In this document: positions 1-11,150 of the stretch, piece by piece
How the letters are laid out: each line of letters starts with the position of its first letter
Position numbering within the stretch: position 1 is the first letter of the stretch
Assembly (NCBI GenBank): GCA_009741485.1
Contig: CM019238.1
Span: 12,049,030-12,113,029 of the forward strand
DNA length: 64,000 nt
Source of the DNA: Malurus cyaneus samueli
Lineage: Eukaryota; Chordata; Aves; Passeriformes; Maluridae
Direction: 5' to 3'
Notes under the pieces: generated by a model
The model's input: the letters and a program-made list of their open reading frames with translations, nothing else
What the model was told of the DNA's origin: nothing
The model's database searches: none
Translations under genes and position numbers: made by a program

Positions 1-3000
1 TATGGGCTTTGCTACACTGTCTCTCCCTGTGACATCTGGCATTTCAGTACACTTTGGTAGCTCGAACAGAAATGTGATGAAAAGTCTTTCTGTGAACTGA
101 GCTGGCACTTCACTTGGAGCTTTTTTTTTGGCAATTCTGGTTTTTAAAATTGAGACAAATAAGGATCATTGAGCTGCCTTGTAATTGTATATCCTGACTG
201 ATTAAATGGTGGTGTTTCATTGCCTCTTTTGCTCTGGCAATCCTGTCAAGCATGCACTAATCCAGCAGCGAGGAGCTGACAGTGTTTACAGAGAGCTGGT
301 TACAAGTCATTAAAGAACTGGCTGCCCTGCCTGTCTGCCTTTAATTCCTGTAGAGGTTGCACCTTGCAAGATGAGATCTCAACCCCAGACAAGCATCTTT
401 ATAAGGTGAGACATCACTGTAGTCTGTTTTTTTTTTCTTTTTAAAATTTTTACAGTATTTCCCAAGCAGATGTAGTTTCATGAGTATTCTAATGGGGAAA
501 TCACTTCCAGCTCTGTAAAGATGCCAATGCCCTGTAAGCTCATGGTACTGCAAGGTGAAGAGGGTAGGGGTAGAAAAGCACAGAGATTCTGCACCATCTA
601 AGAACTGTGAGGATTTTCGTCTCTAGGGAAGCTGAGAGAGGAATCGTGCTGGTAACTGCCAGGTCACAAAAGGCTCGTGCAAGGTGTGTGTTGGGGACAC
701 ATCAGAAAGGCTGGAAATGTCCTGTGTGAGGGCTCTGTTCCATTAAAACACCAGCTGGTGATTTGAAACTTCATGCTGGAAGGTGGAAATCCTTGTGGAA
801 CCAGGTAGGAGAGGCCTGTGATGGTGCATAAATCAAGGTGCAGGCAGATGAACCTGTTGGAGGAAGAGGCTGATGTTTATTATTAATGGCATCTCTGTTT
901 TCCCCTCTCTGTAACTGGAAAGGGAACGAACTCTCAGGTGTCTCCTGTCTATCTCCAGGTAACTCGTAGCAAATCATGGTACCTGTAAGATACAGCTTCG
1001 GGCATCAGGTGTGTGTGAGGGGATTCCCAGGCAGTCTGTGCCCTCTCACAGGTTGTGATTCCCGACCCCAGCCCTTCACAATCAGGAAAATATCCCAGTA
1101 GATACTGTGTCCTTACAAAGAAATCAGCTATTTCCAGCCCCAGCTCTCTTAGGTGGCTTCTTGGAGCTGTGTAGCTCATCCGTGCCCAATTTACAATCCT
1201 GAAATCTCCGCAGTACCACCGGCAATGCTACAGGATTGCTTTTGAAAGAGACTTCGACAAAACTTAGTTCTCACACAGTGCTTTGCTACTCGTGGCGTTG
1301 AAATAACGCTGTTTCGTTCACCTCTTCCAGCCCTGCCATGAAAAACTCCGTGTGTCCGCACTGGTTCTGCCTGGCGGGGTGTGTGGATGGTGGTGTGGGG
1401 CTGGGTTTGCCGCTGGAGCCCCGGGATCCGCAGGGAATTCCGTCTGTGCCGCTCGGAGCTCGGCAGGGCTGCCAGAAGCACAAGGGTTCAGCCTGGCTGT
1501 CCCGCAGGTGGGAGCGGGATAAAATCCTGATCTCCGGGAACGCGAGCCTTTCCTGCGGATCCGGGATAAAATCCTCATCCCTGGGAACGCGAGCCTTTCC
1601 TGCGGATCCGGGATAAAATCCTCATCCCCGGGAACGCGAGCCTTTCCTGCGGATCCGGGAAGTGCCAGAGCAGCGATGCTGATGCTTCACTTGCCTCTTT
1701 CACATCTGAGGAACTGGGACGTGACTAAGCCAGCCCTAAGGCAGGGAGGAGGAGGGCATGGGGGTGTGTGTGTGTGAGCTTCTAAATGTTCACTGCCTTC
1801 AGTGCCTTCATCAGATCTTTAATCCTCGAGTTCTTTTTGTGATGAATTTTTCTCTTCCATTCACAAAACACAAAATACCCTTAAGCAGAGAATACTAAAC
1901 ATGGTGTAGAAATATCTTTTGTGGTGTAAACTCCTTAACTTGCAATTAGAAAATCACCCTATGCTTTTTAGTACGGCATAACCACAACTCCATCCTGCAG
2001 AGCTGCATCTCCCACACCCCCAGTTCCCTCCCGGCCATCAGACCTTACCTGGCAGTCCTGCATGCTCAAATTTCTTTTCAGTATGAGGGGGAAGATATTT
2101 TCTCTTATGGATCATAGGGCATGAGAACTCACTGTGGACAGTTTATAAATGAATATATGCTTTACTTGAATCGTAGTTTGAATCGTAGTTCAGTATCCTG
2201 TTACTTGAACAGCCACAAGGATGAGTTTACATGACAAATTGCAGAGAGCAATGTCTTACACTGGGCTTCTGGAAATAAAATACTTGAATTTGTGTTTTTC
2301 TTCCATTTGGTGAGCTTGTTGCCAGAAACCACTGTGTCGTCAGGGCACCTGAGCCATCGTTTGCACTGGTCATCACTGTCACTTTAGCAAACCCTCGTGG
2401 GACAGGTGAATTGGCTTCTGCTTTGCCACGTGGCTAACACCTGCCACATCTAATTTAACCCAAGATTTTTTTCTTTGTGCAGCTTCACAGCTGGGTACCC
2501 AGCCTACCCTTACTAAGAGAGTGAAGCAGATGAAAGGTCTCTGTAGTGCAAAGAGCAAGACCTGAAGTCATTAACATCAGACCCTGGGAGCTGCTGTTGT
2601 GCAAGACACTGCACAAACACCTGCCAAAGCCAGTCCTGGCTCTGAACACGCTGGATGTGAGCTGAGGAAAAGCAGAGGTGGGTGGGCAAGAAGAGCAAGG
2701 AAAGCAAGATAATGCTGGATACCACAATGAGCTGCCAAACTTTGCCAAGAATTCCTTCTGCATCAAAGGAGGTGAGCAGGAAAACGCTGAAGGTAGATAA
2801 GGTGGCTTTTTGGGTTGCTTTTCCAGTGTTTACAGGAATCTGCAACACCTCGTTTGACTCCCACACCATCAGCTCTAATGGAAGTACCTGGTACTGTGAG
2901 TCTTAGTACGTGGGAGAGTTTTGGTCTGGGGGAAATTTAAAAAAAAAAAGAAGATTGATGTAGAAATGTGTGAATTACAGGGTTGCTTAATGAGTACCTT

Positions 3001-4687
3001 TTAAGCCCAGCAGCCACACAGTGGTGTGATGATGTGCTGCACGTATTTACCCACCACAGGGAACTGCTGCCTTCCAGCTTGTTTATAAAATCACACCAAA
3101 AACTACTGAGGAAGCTCAAAGACTTTTCCTCCAGTGGTCACACGCATTCCTGATGCAGCAGATTTCACATTTAAACAAAAAGAAATACATTTGCTTTACC
3201 CTACACGAACAGAGAAGTTTACCCAGGCTGCTTTCCCTGTGCTGCTGCCCCTCTGCAGATGCCTCACAGAGCTGCAGTGTGGGTCAGGGCGGGTCGGGGG
3301 ATGCTCTGGGAAGCCAGGATTTTTTTCTAAGTGGAAATTTTTTGTGCTCAAATGCAGTAGGGAAGTCAATTTGCACTTGTGTCAAAGGCAAACTTCTACA
3401 TCCCATGAAAAAAAATGTACTGACCCCAACAGAAATGCTGCCCCCCCCCAAATTAAATCTTACACTCCACCTGTAAATGTTAATAGAAATGATTTAAAAA
3501 AAAAAAGATCTGATGCAAAATTAATATAAATGTACAGACAATTATCAACTTTATTGACCCATTTCCCTGTTAACCAAGTCACTCATCAAGTTATTTTCCT
3601 GAGGGAAAGTAATATATTATATGGCAATTAACAGCTTGTTGTGTGGGATTGAACCATTTTACACACACGTGTGTGAATACCAGTGTCTGGTTCAGAATGC
3701 ATCAGTTTTGTGTCCAAACATTGAGAGCTGGACTCCTTTGAGGGCAGGGGCTGCTCCACATCCCCCTTACACCTCCTCCATGCCAGAGACATTTGTGTTC
3801 CAGGGATGCCCTGTGCAGTCCAGCAGCTTGGATCCAAGCTGAAAATCAGCAAGATTTTCCCCTGCCCTACAACTACTGGCTGTGATTCAGTAATTCCTTA
3901 AAATAGCTAAAAAAACCCAAATGGTCTAGAATTCACAGCCACGAGGAAGCTGCTGGATTGGGGTTGTTAATGATGCACCATCACTGGTAGGACCCAAAAG
4001 CCAGGCAGGCACCACCCCAGCCCTTCCCAGGAGCATCCCTGACTCCATGGTGGTCCTTGTGTCTCTTCCAGCAGGACTTGGAAGCTTCCAGTGGTGCAAT
4101 GTCATGGAAAAACCTTCCACCATGGGGCTAGTGCAGCTCTGGAGGAGCTCACTGCTGCAGTGGTGGGGCTGCAGACAAACCCTCAGGTGGTCCAAACTCT
4201 TTCCACCATGGCCCAGATGTTTCCAGATGCTGCTGGGCAGTGGCAGCCTCCCCACTCCAGCTGTGCCCGAGCTGGGGGATCCTGACAGAAGCCAGGGCAG
4301 CTGCTGAAATCCAGGGAAAGATGACACCTCCTGCACCAAGGTTCCCCAGGAACACCCAGGCACAACAGCAGGGTCTGTCCCTCTCCCCCAGTTGAAGCCC
4401 TGGGCCTCACCAGCCCTTGCACCCCCACAATGTCCCCATGCCCCCTCCCCAGCTGCTGAGAGGGTGAACTCAGGGGCCAACATCGGCACCGTGCAGCCCC
4501 AGGTCCTCCCTCCCCCCAGAGCCCAGGGAAGGGCTCTGTCCCATCTCCCAGGACAGGGGGCAGAGCTCCCTGCCCCCTCCACTCCCGGGCTGGGGCTCTG
4601 GGTACCCAGCAGCAGCACTGGGGTGCAGCCCCCACCCCTTCCCCATTCACGACACCAAGCCCTGGTTGGTTGCTGCCTCTGCAGTGG
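1..4687. other. Non-coding stretch downstream of the miRNA cluster
   Basis: I see no supported coding exon here. The sequence alternates AT-rich parts with GC-rich patches at about 1.3-1.7 kb and 4.0-4.7 kb. Long open frames on both strands of the GC-rich patches are low-complexity and lack homology that I recognise. The 47-bp tandem repeat at 1516-1656 is listed separately. In mammals miR-542 and miR-450 lie several kilobases downstream of miR-424/503. I looked for their mature sequences by eye on the minus strand and did not find them; they could lie beyond the left edge or be absent. Confidence 0.6.
1516..1656. repeat. 47-bp tandem repeat, three units
   Basis: Three head-to-tail 47-bp units occupy 1516-1562, 1563-1609 and 1610-1656. 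Each begins gggataaaatcct and ends gcggatcc. Units 2 and 3 differ at one base, and unit 1 at a few. Each unit carries a BamHI-type ggatcc and CpG dinucleotides. A four-base start of a further unit (ggga) follows at 1657. It lies in a small CpG-rich patch of unknown role. Confidence 0.95.
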
Positions 4688-4693
4688 TTTATT
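4688..4693 (-). terminator. Candidate poly(A) signal 3' of miR-16c
   Basis: The plus strand reads tttatt, so the minus strand has a canonical AATAAA. It lies 105 nt beyond the 3' base of the miR-16c hairpin in the direction of transcription. The minus strand turns GU-rich (cttggtgtcgtg) about 30-45 nt further on, as expected downstream of a cleavage site. Whether it ends the primary transcript is inference. Confidence 0.35.
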
Positions 4694-4797
4694 GGGGTGG
4701 GAGCCAAGAGCCCCCAATAGTGGGGGAGGCACCGTGGGGGTGCCAGGGAGGGACCCCAAGAGCCAGAGCCCCGGCTCCTGCGGCAGGGACCGATTTC

Positions 4798-4884
4798 CAG
4801 CCTCACTAAAGCAGCAATGCAATACTGGAGAGCAACAGGCAATCCCAAACTCCAGTATTTACGTGCTGCTAGAGCACTGCTGAC
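4798..4884 (-). ncRNA. MIR16C: miR-16c precursor hairpin
   Basis: On the minus strand the 5' arm carries a perfect miR-16-family mature sequence (seed AGCAGCA, start TAGCAGCACG) at 4850-4871, written from 4871 down to 4850. The 3' arm at about 4809-4830 pairs with it (starts CTCCAGTATTG, ends GCTGCTT). The loop is about 19 nt, and the lower stem begins GTCAGCAGTGC as in other pre-miR-16 hairpins. miR-15/16-family miRNAs repress cyclins, CDK6, CHEK1, BCL2 and other cell-cycle and survival genes. The position, 343 nt after miR-15c, matches mammalian miR-503 next to miR-424. The sequence is the one I know as chicken miR-16c. The hairpin ends are approximate. Confidence 0.95.
4850..4871 (-). ncRNA. 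MIR16C: Mature miR-16c-5p
   Basis: This 22-nt mature strand on the 5' arm starts TAGCAGCACG and ends TACTGGAG. Its seed (nt 2-8, AGCAGCA) defines the miR-15/16/195/424/497/503 extended family. Every base fits the miR-16 core, and the 3' end (GGAG) distinguishes it from miR-16-1 (GGCG). Confidence 0.93.
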
Positions 4885-5227
4885 AGCTCTCCACGGCCTC
4901 CAGACCCCCCTCTCTGCCCCAAACATGGGGCGAGGGGCCCTTGGCCGATCCTTTGCCAGGGAAAGGACCAAAGAGCAATAGGTGAGGGGTAGATAGAGCA
5001 CAGGACGTGGTCATGCCCACGATGGAGAACAAAAAGGAGCTAAAAGTCCTTCCTGCCTGCGGGGCCACACGCACACGAGCTCATAGGGGATGTATTTGTA
5101 GCTGCAAAGGATGTGCACAACACAAGCACCAAGAGAACGTGTCTACACATACCTGAGCTAACGAGATACATGGGAATGTGTTAGCTTCCACATCTATGAT
5201 AACCAGAAGCTCATTTTCTTGTCTTAT

Positions 5228-5309
5228 CCTTGAGGTAATGAGGCAGCCCAGAATGGTCTGTATCTCCTTGTCCCTACAAACCATGATGTGCTGCTACATC
5301 TCCTCAAAG
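5228..5309 (-). ncRNA. MIR15C: miR-15c precursor hairpin
   Basis: The minus-strand hairpin has a lower stem CTTTGAGG at 5309-5302 pairing with CCTCAAGG at 5235-5228. The 5' arm carries the mature miR-15c (5275-5296). The 3' arm at 5239-5260 (starts CAGACCATTC) pairs imperfectly with the mature strand, and the loop is about 14 nt. The mature sequence has the AGCAGCA seed shared with miR-16c, so the two would regulate overlapping cell-cycle targets. It is the first hairpin of the pair in the transcription sense, corresponding to mammalian miR-424. The hairpin ends are approximate. Confidence 0.95.
5275..5296 (-). ncRNA. MIR15C: Mature miR-15c-5p
   Basis: This is a 22-nt mature strand on the 5' arm, reading TAGCAGCACATC from 5296 and ending GGTTTGTA at 5275. 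It matches the avian miR-15c that I know from chicken. It differs from miR-15a in its 3' half but keeps the family seed. Confidence 0.93.
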
Positions 5310-8300
5310 CCCACTGAATGTTGACATTCCAAATGGTATTTTGAATATATATATATATATAATTATTTTAACCATGATATAAAGAACTGAAGAACATTCT
5401 ACAATGAAGACATTTAACATGCATGCATTACCACCACAGGACAGGGGTTTTTTTCTTCACAGGTGCTATCAGACTGTCTGTAACTATAAGAGAACAAACA
5501 GTTATACAGTGTAAGCAAACCAGTTTCAGAAACATGATCAGAAATTAACTATTCCTCCCAGCCCCAAACCAAACGTATTGAGTCCCAGCAAATTATACTT
5601 TCATATCCAGCAGATCTGTTGCTTTTGCTGCTGTGAAGAACCTGCAGACCTTCCCAGTCCTCCCAAATGGTCTGTGGGGAAGTGTTACCTTGTACTTTCC
5701 TTCAGTGATGCTGAACATCAAGGATTTTCCAGAAGTCACAATGTTAATATTTCAGATACATAAATCCAGATTCCAACAGATTAAAACTGTCAGGTTTTCC
5801 TTAAAACACTTTTATTCAGCTCAAATTTACTTCTGACATACCTAAAAAAATCCTTATTTTGAAAAAAAACTAAAGGATGCTTATTTCCTATGTGAATGGG
5901 CAAACCCTATGTGACCAGAAATTACAGACCTCTGGAACTCCAGAAAGCACAAGGGCAGGGAGGGGCTGCAGCCCTGCAGAAGGCAGCTGCCAGTGGCACT
6001 TACACACCAGCCTGCCAGGGCTGCACGGGAGCCAGGCAGACAAACTGACATTTTTTGTGTTCCCTTTCAAACTTTCCCCCCCCCGCCCCAGTTATGTGAC
6101 AACTTCCTTCAATTCATTTTCTTAAAAAGCAGCATCACAAAAAAACCTGAACAATGTCAGAAACAACGCCTTGGGTTCAAATTCTTGTGCCATCCCCTTG
6201 TGCCCAACGCGCTGCCAAGTCCCTGCCTCTTTACAAACTTAAAAATCGGAATTTCAAAAGCTCTCGTGACCCATGCCAAGTGATTTCAAATTTTAAATCA
6301 AATATTTGCCAACAAAAAAGCAGTACATTTTCACCACTTCAGTGCCCTCAGCACTGACAGCATCAGGGCCAACTCCCTAATGAGCAACTGCTACTTGCTG
6401 CAAAACCAACACGTACACAGTGTTAAACCTGTACAAGCTAAATCAAAACAACCCCCACGTAACATTACCATTAATTACTTCTGTAACAATGTTTTACTTG
6501 ACTGTACCTGTGCAATCTTATTTCTTTCATCTCTTCAAGTGACTCCAAAAGAAAAAAGCAACAGCAAACAACTTCAGCTTTAGAAGCCATTTTGATGGTG
6601 TTTGAGGTTCACATTTTAATTAATGTTTTAGTATTTATACAAACCAGACTTTTGCCTAGTTTGACAAAGAGGGCAAGAACTCTTTTCAGCAAGGACTTTT
6701 CAAGCAAGGGCTCAATACATCTCCACTAGCCTCTAGCACAGAGGGAAAATTAACATTCACACTGAGTATTGGGCAACTGGAAATTTGGGATAGGCAGTGA
6801 AATACGTATCTGAGAAAATATGCGTGTTTATGACATGATGGCATCAATATTTTATGCAAGAGGAAGTTCTGTGTTTGAATCATCCCATTCTCACACTTCC
6901 TTCAAACTTAGTTTGTGCTTTGGAAACTCAACTTTAAATCAGAAATTGGCAGCTGAAAGGACAATCTGAGTTTACCTGCAGCATCCAAGAAGGGATATGT
7001 GTGTCAGAGGGAGCTGCATTTACCCAGAGGGATGCAGATGCTGCAGGTATTTTGGAGCAGGTAGGACATGAGCTTACCTTCCCAACTCACATGTGAACAT
7101 AGGCACATCAGCTCCTCACAGGCTCCCTGGACACAATCAGGCACTCACTGCTTCAGCGGGAGCTACAAAGCAACAACAGAAGGGTTTGCAAGGCACAGGC
7201 AGAGCGGGGACTGGGGATATTGGGCAGGGCCCCTCCCGAGGCACACACAGACTAGGTGCAGGTATTTTTAAAATCAGACAAAAAAAAAGTATCAGCTGCA
7301 GATAGGGTAGACTACGAAGCAGAATGACTGTATCCCTTCTCTCTTCATCCCCCCATTCCTGCAGCCAGAGCTACCAGCACCATTGGCACACTGTGGCTCT
7401 GGGCAGTGGTACCCAAGGCACACGGGTAACCCCAAATCATAACCCAGGTGCTGTACAGCAAGGAGGGATGAGCCAGAAAAAACAGGGGCAGCTCTGGTGT
7501 GAAAGCCATCAGCAAGCCCACCACCCCACCCTGAAGGGGTAAAACAGCAGCAGCAAGAACAACTCTATCAGTCCTGGCAGACCAGAAGCAAAGAAAACAT
7601 TTTAATATGCTGGTTTAGGGGATAAACCAGACCTAGGACAGGCAAGTAAGATGCAGGGAGGATGTTTGGGGTTGGACCTTTTGTGGTGGCACCACAAGTG
7701 TCCCCTCTCACTGTCAGGTGGAGGCAGCATCCCAGGAACACCTTCAACTTCAAGCAGCACCCTACCTCGGCCAGGAGCTGGGGTGTCCTGCTTACTGGCA
7801 GCCCCAAACATGAGGAGAACTGCCCCAAAAGCTCCATCTCAACACAAAAGCACTGCAACAGCCCTTCTGCTGCCACGAGCTCCACGCCCGCAGTGCGTGC
7901 ATCAGCTCTTTCTAGAAATAGAAACTTCTACCTGTCATCTACGTAAGACAGCCACCTACAGAGGTTTAATTAAATCCCCCAAATAACTGGGGAATTTGAA
8001 CATGCAGAAAACCATTAATACAATCCACAAAACAATGCAACTTCTGCTTGCCAAAGTATATTGGGCAATTAAGTAAAAAACACATCCCCCCTCCCATTCC
8101 AATCCCAAACACACACACAAAACCAAAACTAATTCGCCCTGAAATTCAGGACTCCCTTAAAATACAACCTCATCCCTCCTCACTGACACTAACCAGAAAA
8201 AAAAGAGAAGGAAAAAAATGTGAGAAGGAGCACCATGGGAAAGGAAAGGAAATAAATACAGAAGCCCATGACAGGACAGATTTGCATACAGAGCCTTTAC

Positions 8301-10299
8301 TGACCCACACATTTCAAGACTAGGTGAGCTCAAAGATAAGCAAATATCAAGCATTTCTGATACACAGAAGAAAAACAGGAACAAAAACCCTAGCTCTGGT
8401 ATCAAACAGTTTTCCAGGAGACAGACACAAACAAATCCTCAAGTCATTGTTCTCATTTGAAACAATTGGGGAAAAAAAAGGCATTTATTATTTTACAAAA
8501 AGACTAAAATAAATCAGCTCATTACAGCTCGAGGTCCCAGACACTCATTAGCAAGGCAAAATTACGGTGACAAAATGAAAATAAGGGTGTGAGTAACACC
8601 ACCAGAACACTTCATATCTGCCTGGCTCTGAAAAATCCCAACTCTTCCGTTGCTGCCTCCCTTTGAACAATGAGGTTTAAACAAAAGTCACGTCCTAATA
8701 TTTACAGATGTGGCCAATAGCTGGGACCAGAGCCGGTGTTTGATCGACAGCCACCACATGGTTCCAGCTCTGCCACTCCCGGCAGGAATTGCCTCGCAGG
8801 GCTGCTGAAGGCGATCGAGGGTTGCAGGAGGAGAAGTGGCTGTGAAGGAGCCCGAGCAGTCGGACGTGGGAACTGCACCACCAAGTTACTTTCATTTGCT
8901 CGGCACCTACAGCGCATCTCCCCATCTCCCAAAATCGCTGCTCTGACCAGCCAGGACTCACTCCTGGGGGCACAAAATAAACGCAGAAAATATATTTTCA
9001 CCCTGTTCTTGCTGAAGGTGTGTGAGAGCGGGTCATTTCTCACGCGCTTCATCAAAAATAATTTTTTTTTGTCACTAATTTGCCCATAAAAGGGTCAGGG
9101 AAGCAGCACACAGTTCATATAAACCCCGGCACGTTTTCCCTCGGGCACAGAGCACCTTCCCCGCGCTAAACCACACACCATCAACGCGCTCTTAGGTGGG
9201 GCCGAACACCCGAAACCAAACTGCAGCTACAAAGGGCAGATTCAAATAATGCAAAAAATGAATTCGTTAACTTCACTCGATGTGAAACTCGACCCTGACA
9301 TTGTTACCAGCAGGATCAGCTGTGTTTACCAAGGCGAGGGTGTTAGTGGGACAGGGAGCTACTGGCGCTCGCAAAGGCCTGCGGGACAAGACTTCAACTT
9401 ACAGCACTCCAGAAAAACAGTAAAATCCACAGTAAAATTCCAGGATCCACAGTTTTTTCTCCACACTGCTGAGGAGAAGAAAAGTATGATGCTTCTTGTT
9501 ACTTCCAAGTTTTTGCATTGTCATCTCATCCAGCTCTAAACAACAAGGGTCAGATCTGGAAGCCCAATTCCTATAAAGTTTATTTGTTAAGAACAGGAAA
9601 AAAAAACAAAAAAAAACTATTTCTTTTTTGGTCAGACGAAGAATAATTCAAACCATAACATGCAAGCTTTTTCTTTTTTTTCCATTTTAGACTTGGGTCA
9701 GTTTGCCTGAAGCATTACTTTAAGCTTCCCTCTTATATTTCATAAACGTTTACTGCATTAGCAGATCCATTTTACTGTATTTCCCACCAAAGTGGATTAA
9801 GTAAATACAGACTTTCGCAGTTGCCGGTGAGTTCTTTGGATTTCTTCAGAACAGAAGATGATGAAACTTGGCAGATGGTCCCTCATCTACACTTCATGTG
9901 TATACGACACACAAGCAGAATTTCTGGTTTTTTGGGGGAGCAATTAATGTTTTAATCTTGGAAAACTCGCTCTCCAAATACAAAAAAATTGTCTTTATAT
10001 ATCTGCACATAAGGGAAAAATAATGTACGTAGGATGAATTAGAGAGGGAAAAGTCCCAGTGCTGTGCATGTTGCTCCATCACTGCAGCTCCCGGAGCACT
10101 GCGAGGCTGCCCTGGGAAGCTGGCCCTTGCCAGGATATTCAAATTTCCTGTACAAAGCAAGTAACCAGCGAGGGGAAAAGGGAAAAAAAAGAGCAAAAGC
10201 TGGCTGCCAATTTTTTTAAAGTATTTTAGATTATGTCGGCGAATTATTCTTTGGTTACACTAGTAGGTTTTTTTTAATGTATAAAACAATTTTCTACGT
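5310..10299. other. Region between the miRNA hairpins and the CpG island
   Basis: This is probably transcribed on the minus strand as part of the primary miRNA transcript (inference). I see no conserved coding exon on either strand. A (TA)n microsatellite lies at about 5345-5362. The sequence is mostly AT-rich with many A and T runs, especially 8.0-10.3 kb. Confidence 0.5.
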
Positions 10300-11046
10300 G
10301 CGGGGGCGCGCAGACTCCGCGCCGGGCCGGCAGCCCGCGGGTCCCCGCGTTTGCTTTAAAAAAAGAGGGAAACGGGAAAAAAAAAATAAAAAAAAAAAAT
10401 CAACCCCGAGCCACACCTGCGGGGGGCGGGCGCGGCTTAAAAGAAAAAGATAAAAAATTATTAATATTGAAGAAAAAAAAAAACAAAAAAACCCACAAAC
10501 TATGAGGAAAAGGCACCGGGGGTCGTCGCGGCGCCCCGCACCACGTGGGAACCGGCCCGAGCGCCGCTCCCGCACCAACGGCCCGGGGGGCCCCGCCCCC
10601 GCCCCCCGGGTCCCCCGCTGTCACCGCCGAGCCCCCGGGGCGCTTTTGTGCGGGGCAGCGCGGGCGGCTCCCCCGGCACGGGGACGCGGGCGCTGCCGGT
10701 GCCCGCGCCCCACCCCCCCACCCTAAAAAAAGTTTAATAGTTTTGGGTTTTTTTTGTTTGGTTTGGTTTTTTTTTTTTTTTTTTTTTTTAACTTCTTACC
10801 CGCTCGCCAGTTTCGGCCGGGCCCGTGTCCGCCCGTGCCCCGCGGGAGCGGCCGACCCCGCCCACGGGCAGCGGCGGGAGGGTCCCGCCGAGCCCCCCAT
10901 CCGCCCCCTCCCGCTGCCCCCGCCCGCCAGCCCTGTCCGCGGGCCGGCCGGGCCGGGCCGTGCCGCCCGCACCGGGACGGGGCACGGGAGCGCCCGCTGC
11001 CCCCGCGGCGCCCCGGCCCCGCCGCCCTGCCCGCCCTCCTCCTCAC

Positions 11047-11150
11047 CTCCGAGTCCACTCGAAAATGGCGCCGAAACCGAAAAACTTCGCAAATTTCATT
11101 GTAGGCGGCTGCAAGGGCTGCTGGAGCGGGGCGGCCGCAGCACCGCCCGC
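11047..11150 (-). ncRNA. Putative first exon of the miRNA host transcript
   Basis: On the minus strand an exon-like segment ends CTCGGAG at 11047 and is followed by a consensus donor gtgagg (11046-11041). The segment holds an ATG at about 11100 that opens a short frame of 18 codons to the donor. The frame resembles no protein I know, so I treat the exon as non-coding. The 5' end is a guess inside the CpG island. Confidence 0.35.
11062..11072 (+). promoter_or_regulatory. YY1-type site
   Basis: aaaatggcgcc fits the AANATGGCG core bound by YY1, a motif common just downstream of CpG-island start sites. The complementary strand overlaps a weak E2F-like gcgc half. Function is inferred only. Confidence 0.4.

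Larger units (their letters stand above)
4688..11150 (-). ncRNA. Putative primary transcript of the miR-15c/16c cluster
   Basis: This is an inferred minus-strand transcription unit that would start in the CpG island near 11.1 kb and contain both miRNA hairpins. The sequence shows a CpG island 6 kb upstream, a strong minus-strand splice donor after 11047, two same-strand hairpins, and a minus-strand AATAAA at 4688-4693. In mammals the orthologous locus produces the MIR503HG/miR-424-503 transcript from a CpG-rich promoter on the same strand relative to PABIR2. Exon structure inside the unit is not resolved, and both ends are approximate. No long conserved reading frame was found, so it is called non-coding. 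Confidence 0.45.

Noticed and set aside
11047..11100. Minus-strand start of a coding exon (MKFAKFFGFGAIFEW to the donor)
   Set aside because: The frame does not match any protein I know, and no phase-matching next exon was found. A non-coding first exon is the simpler reading.
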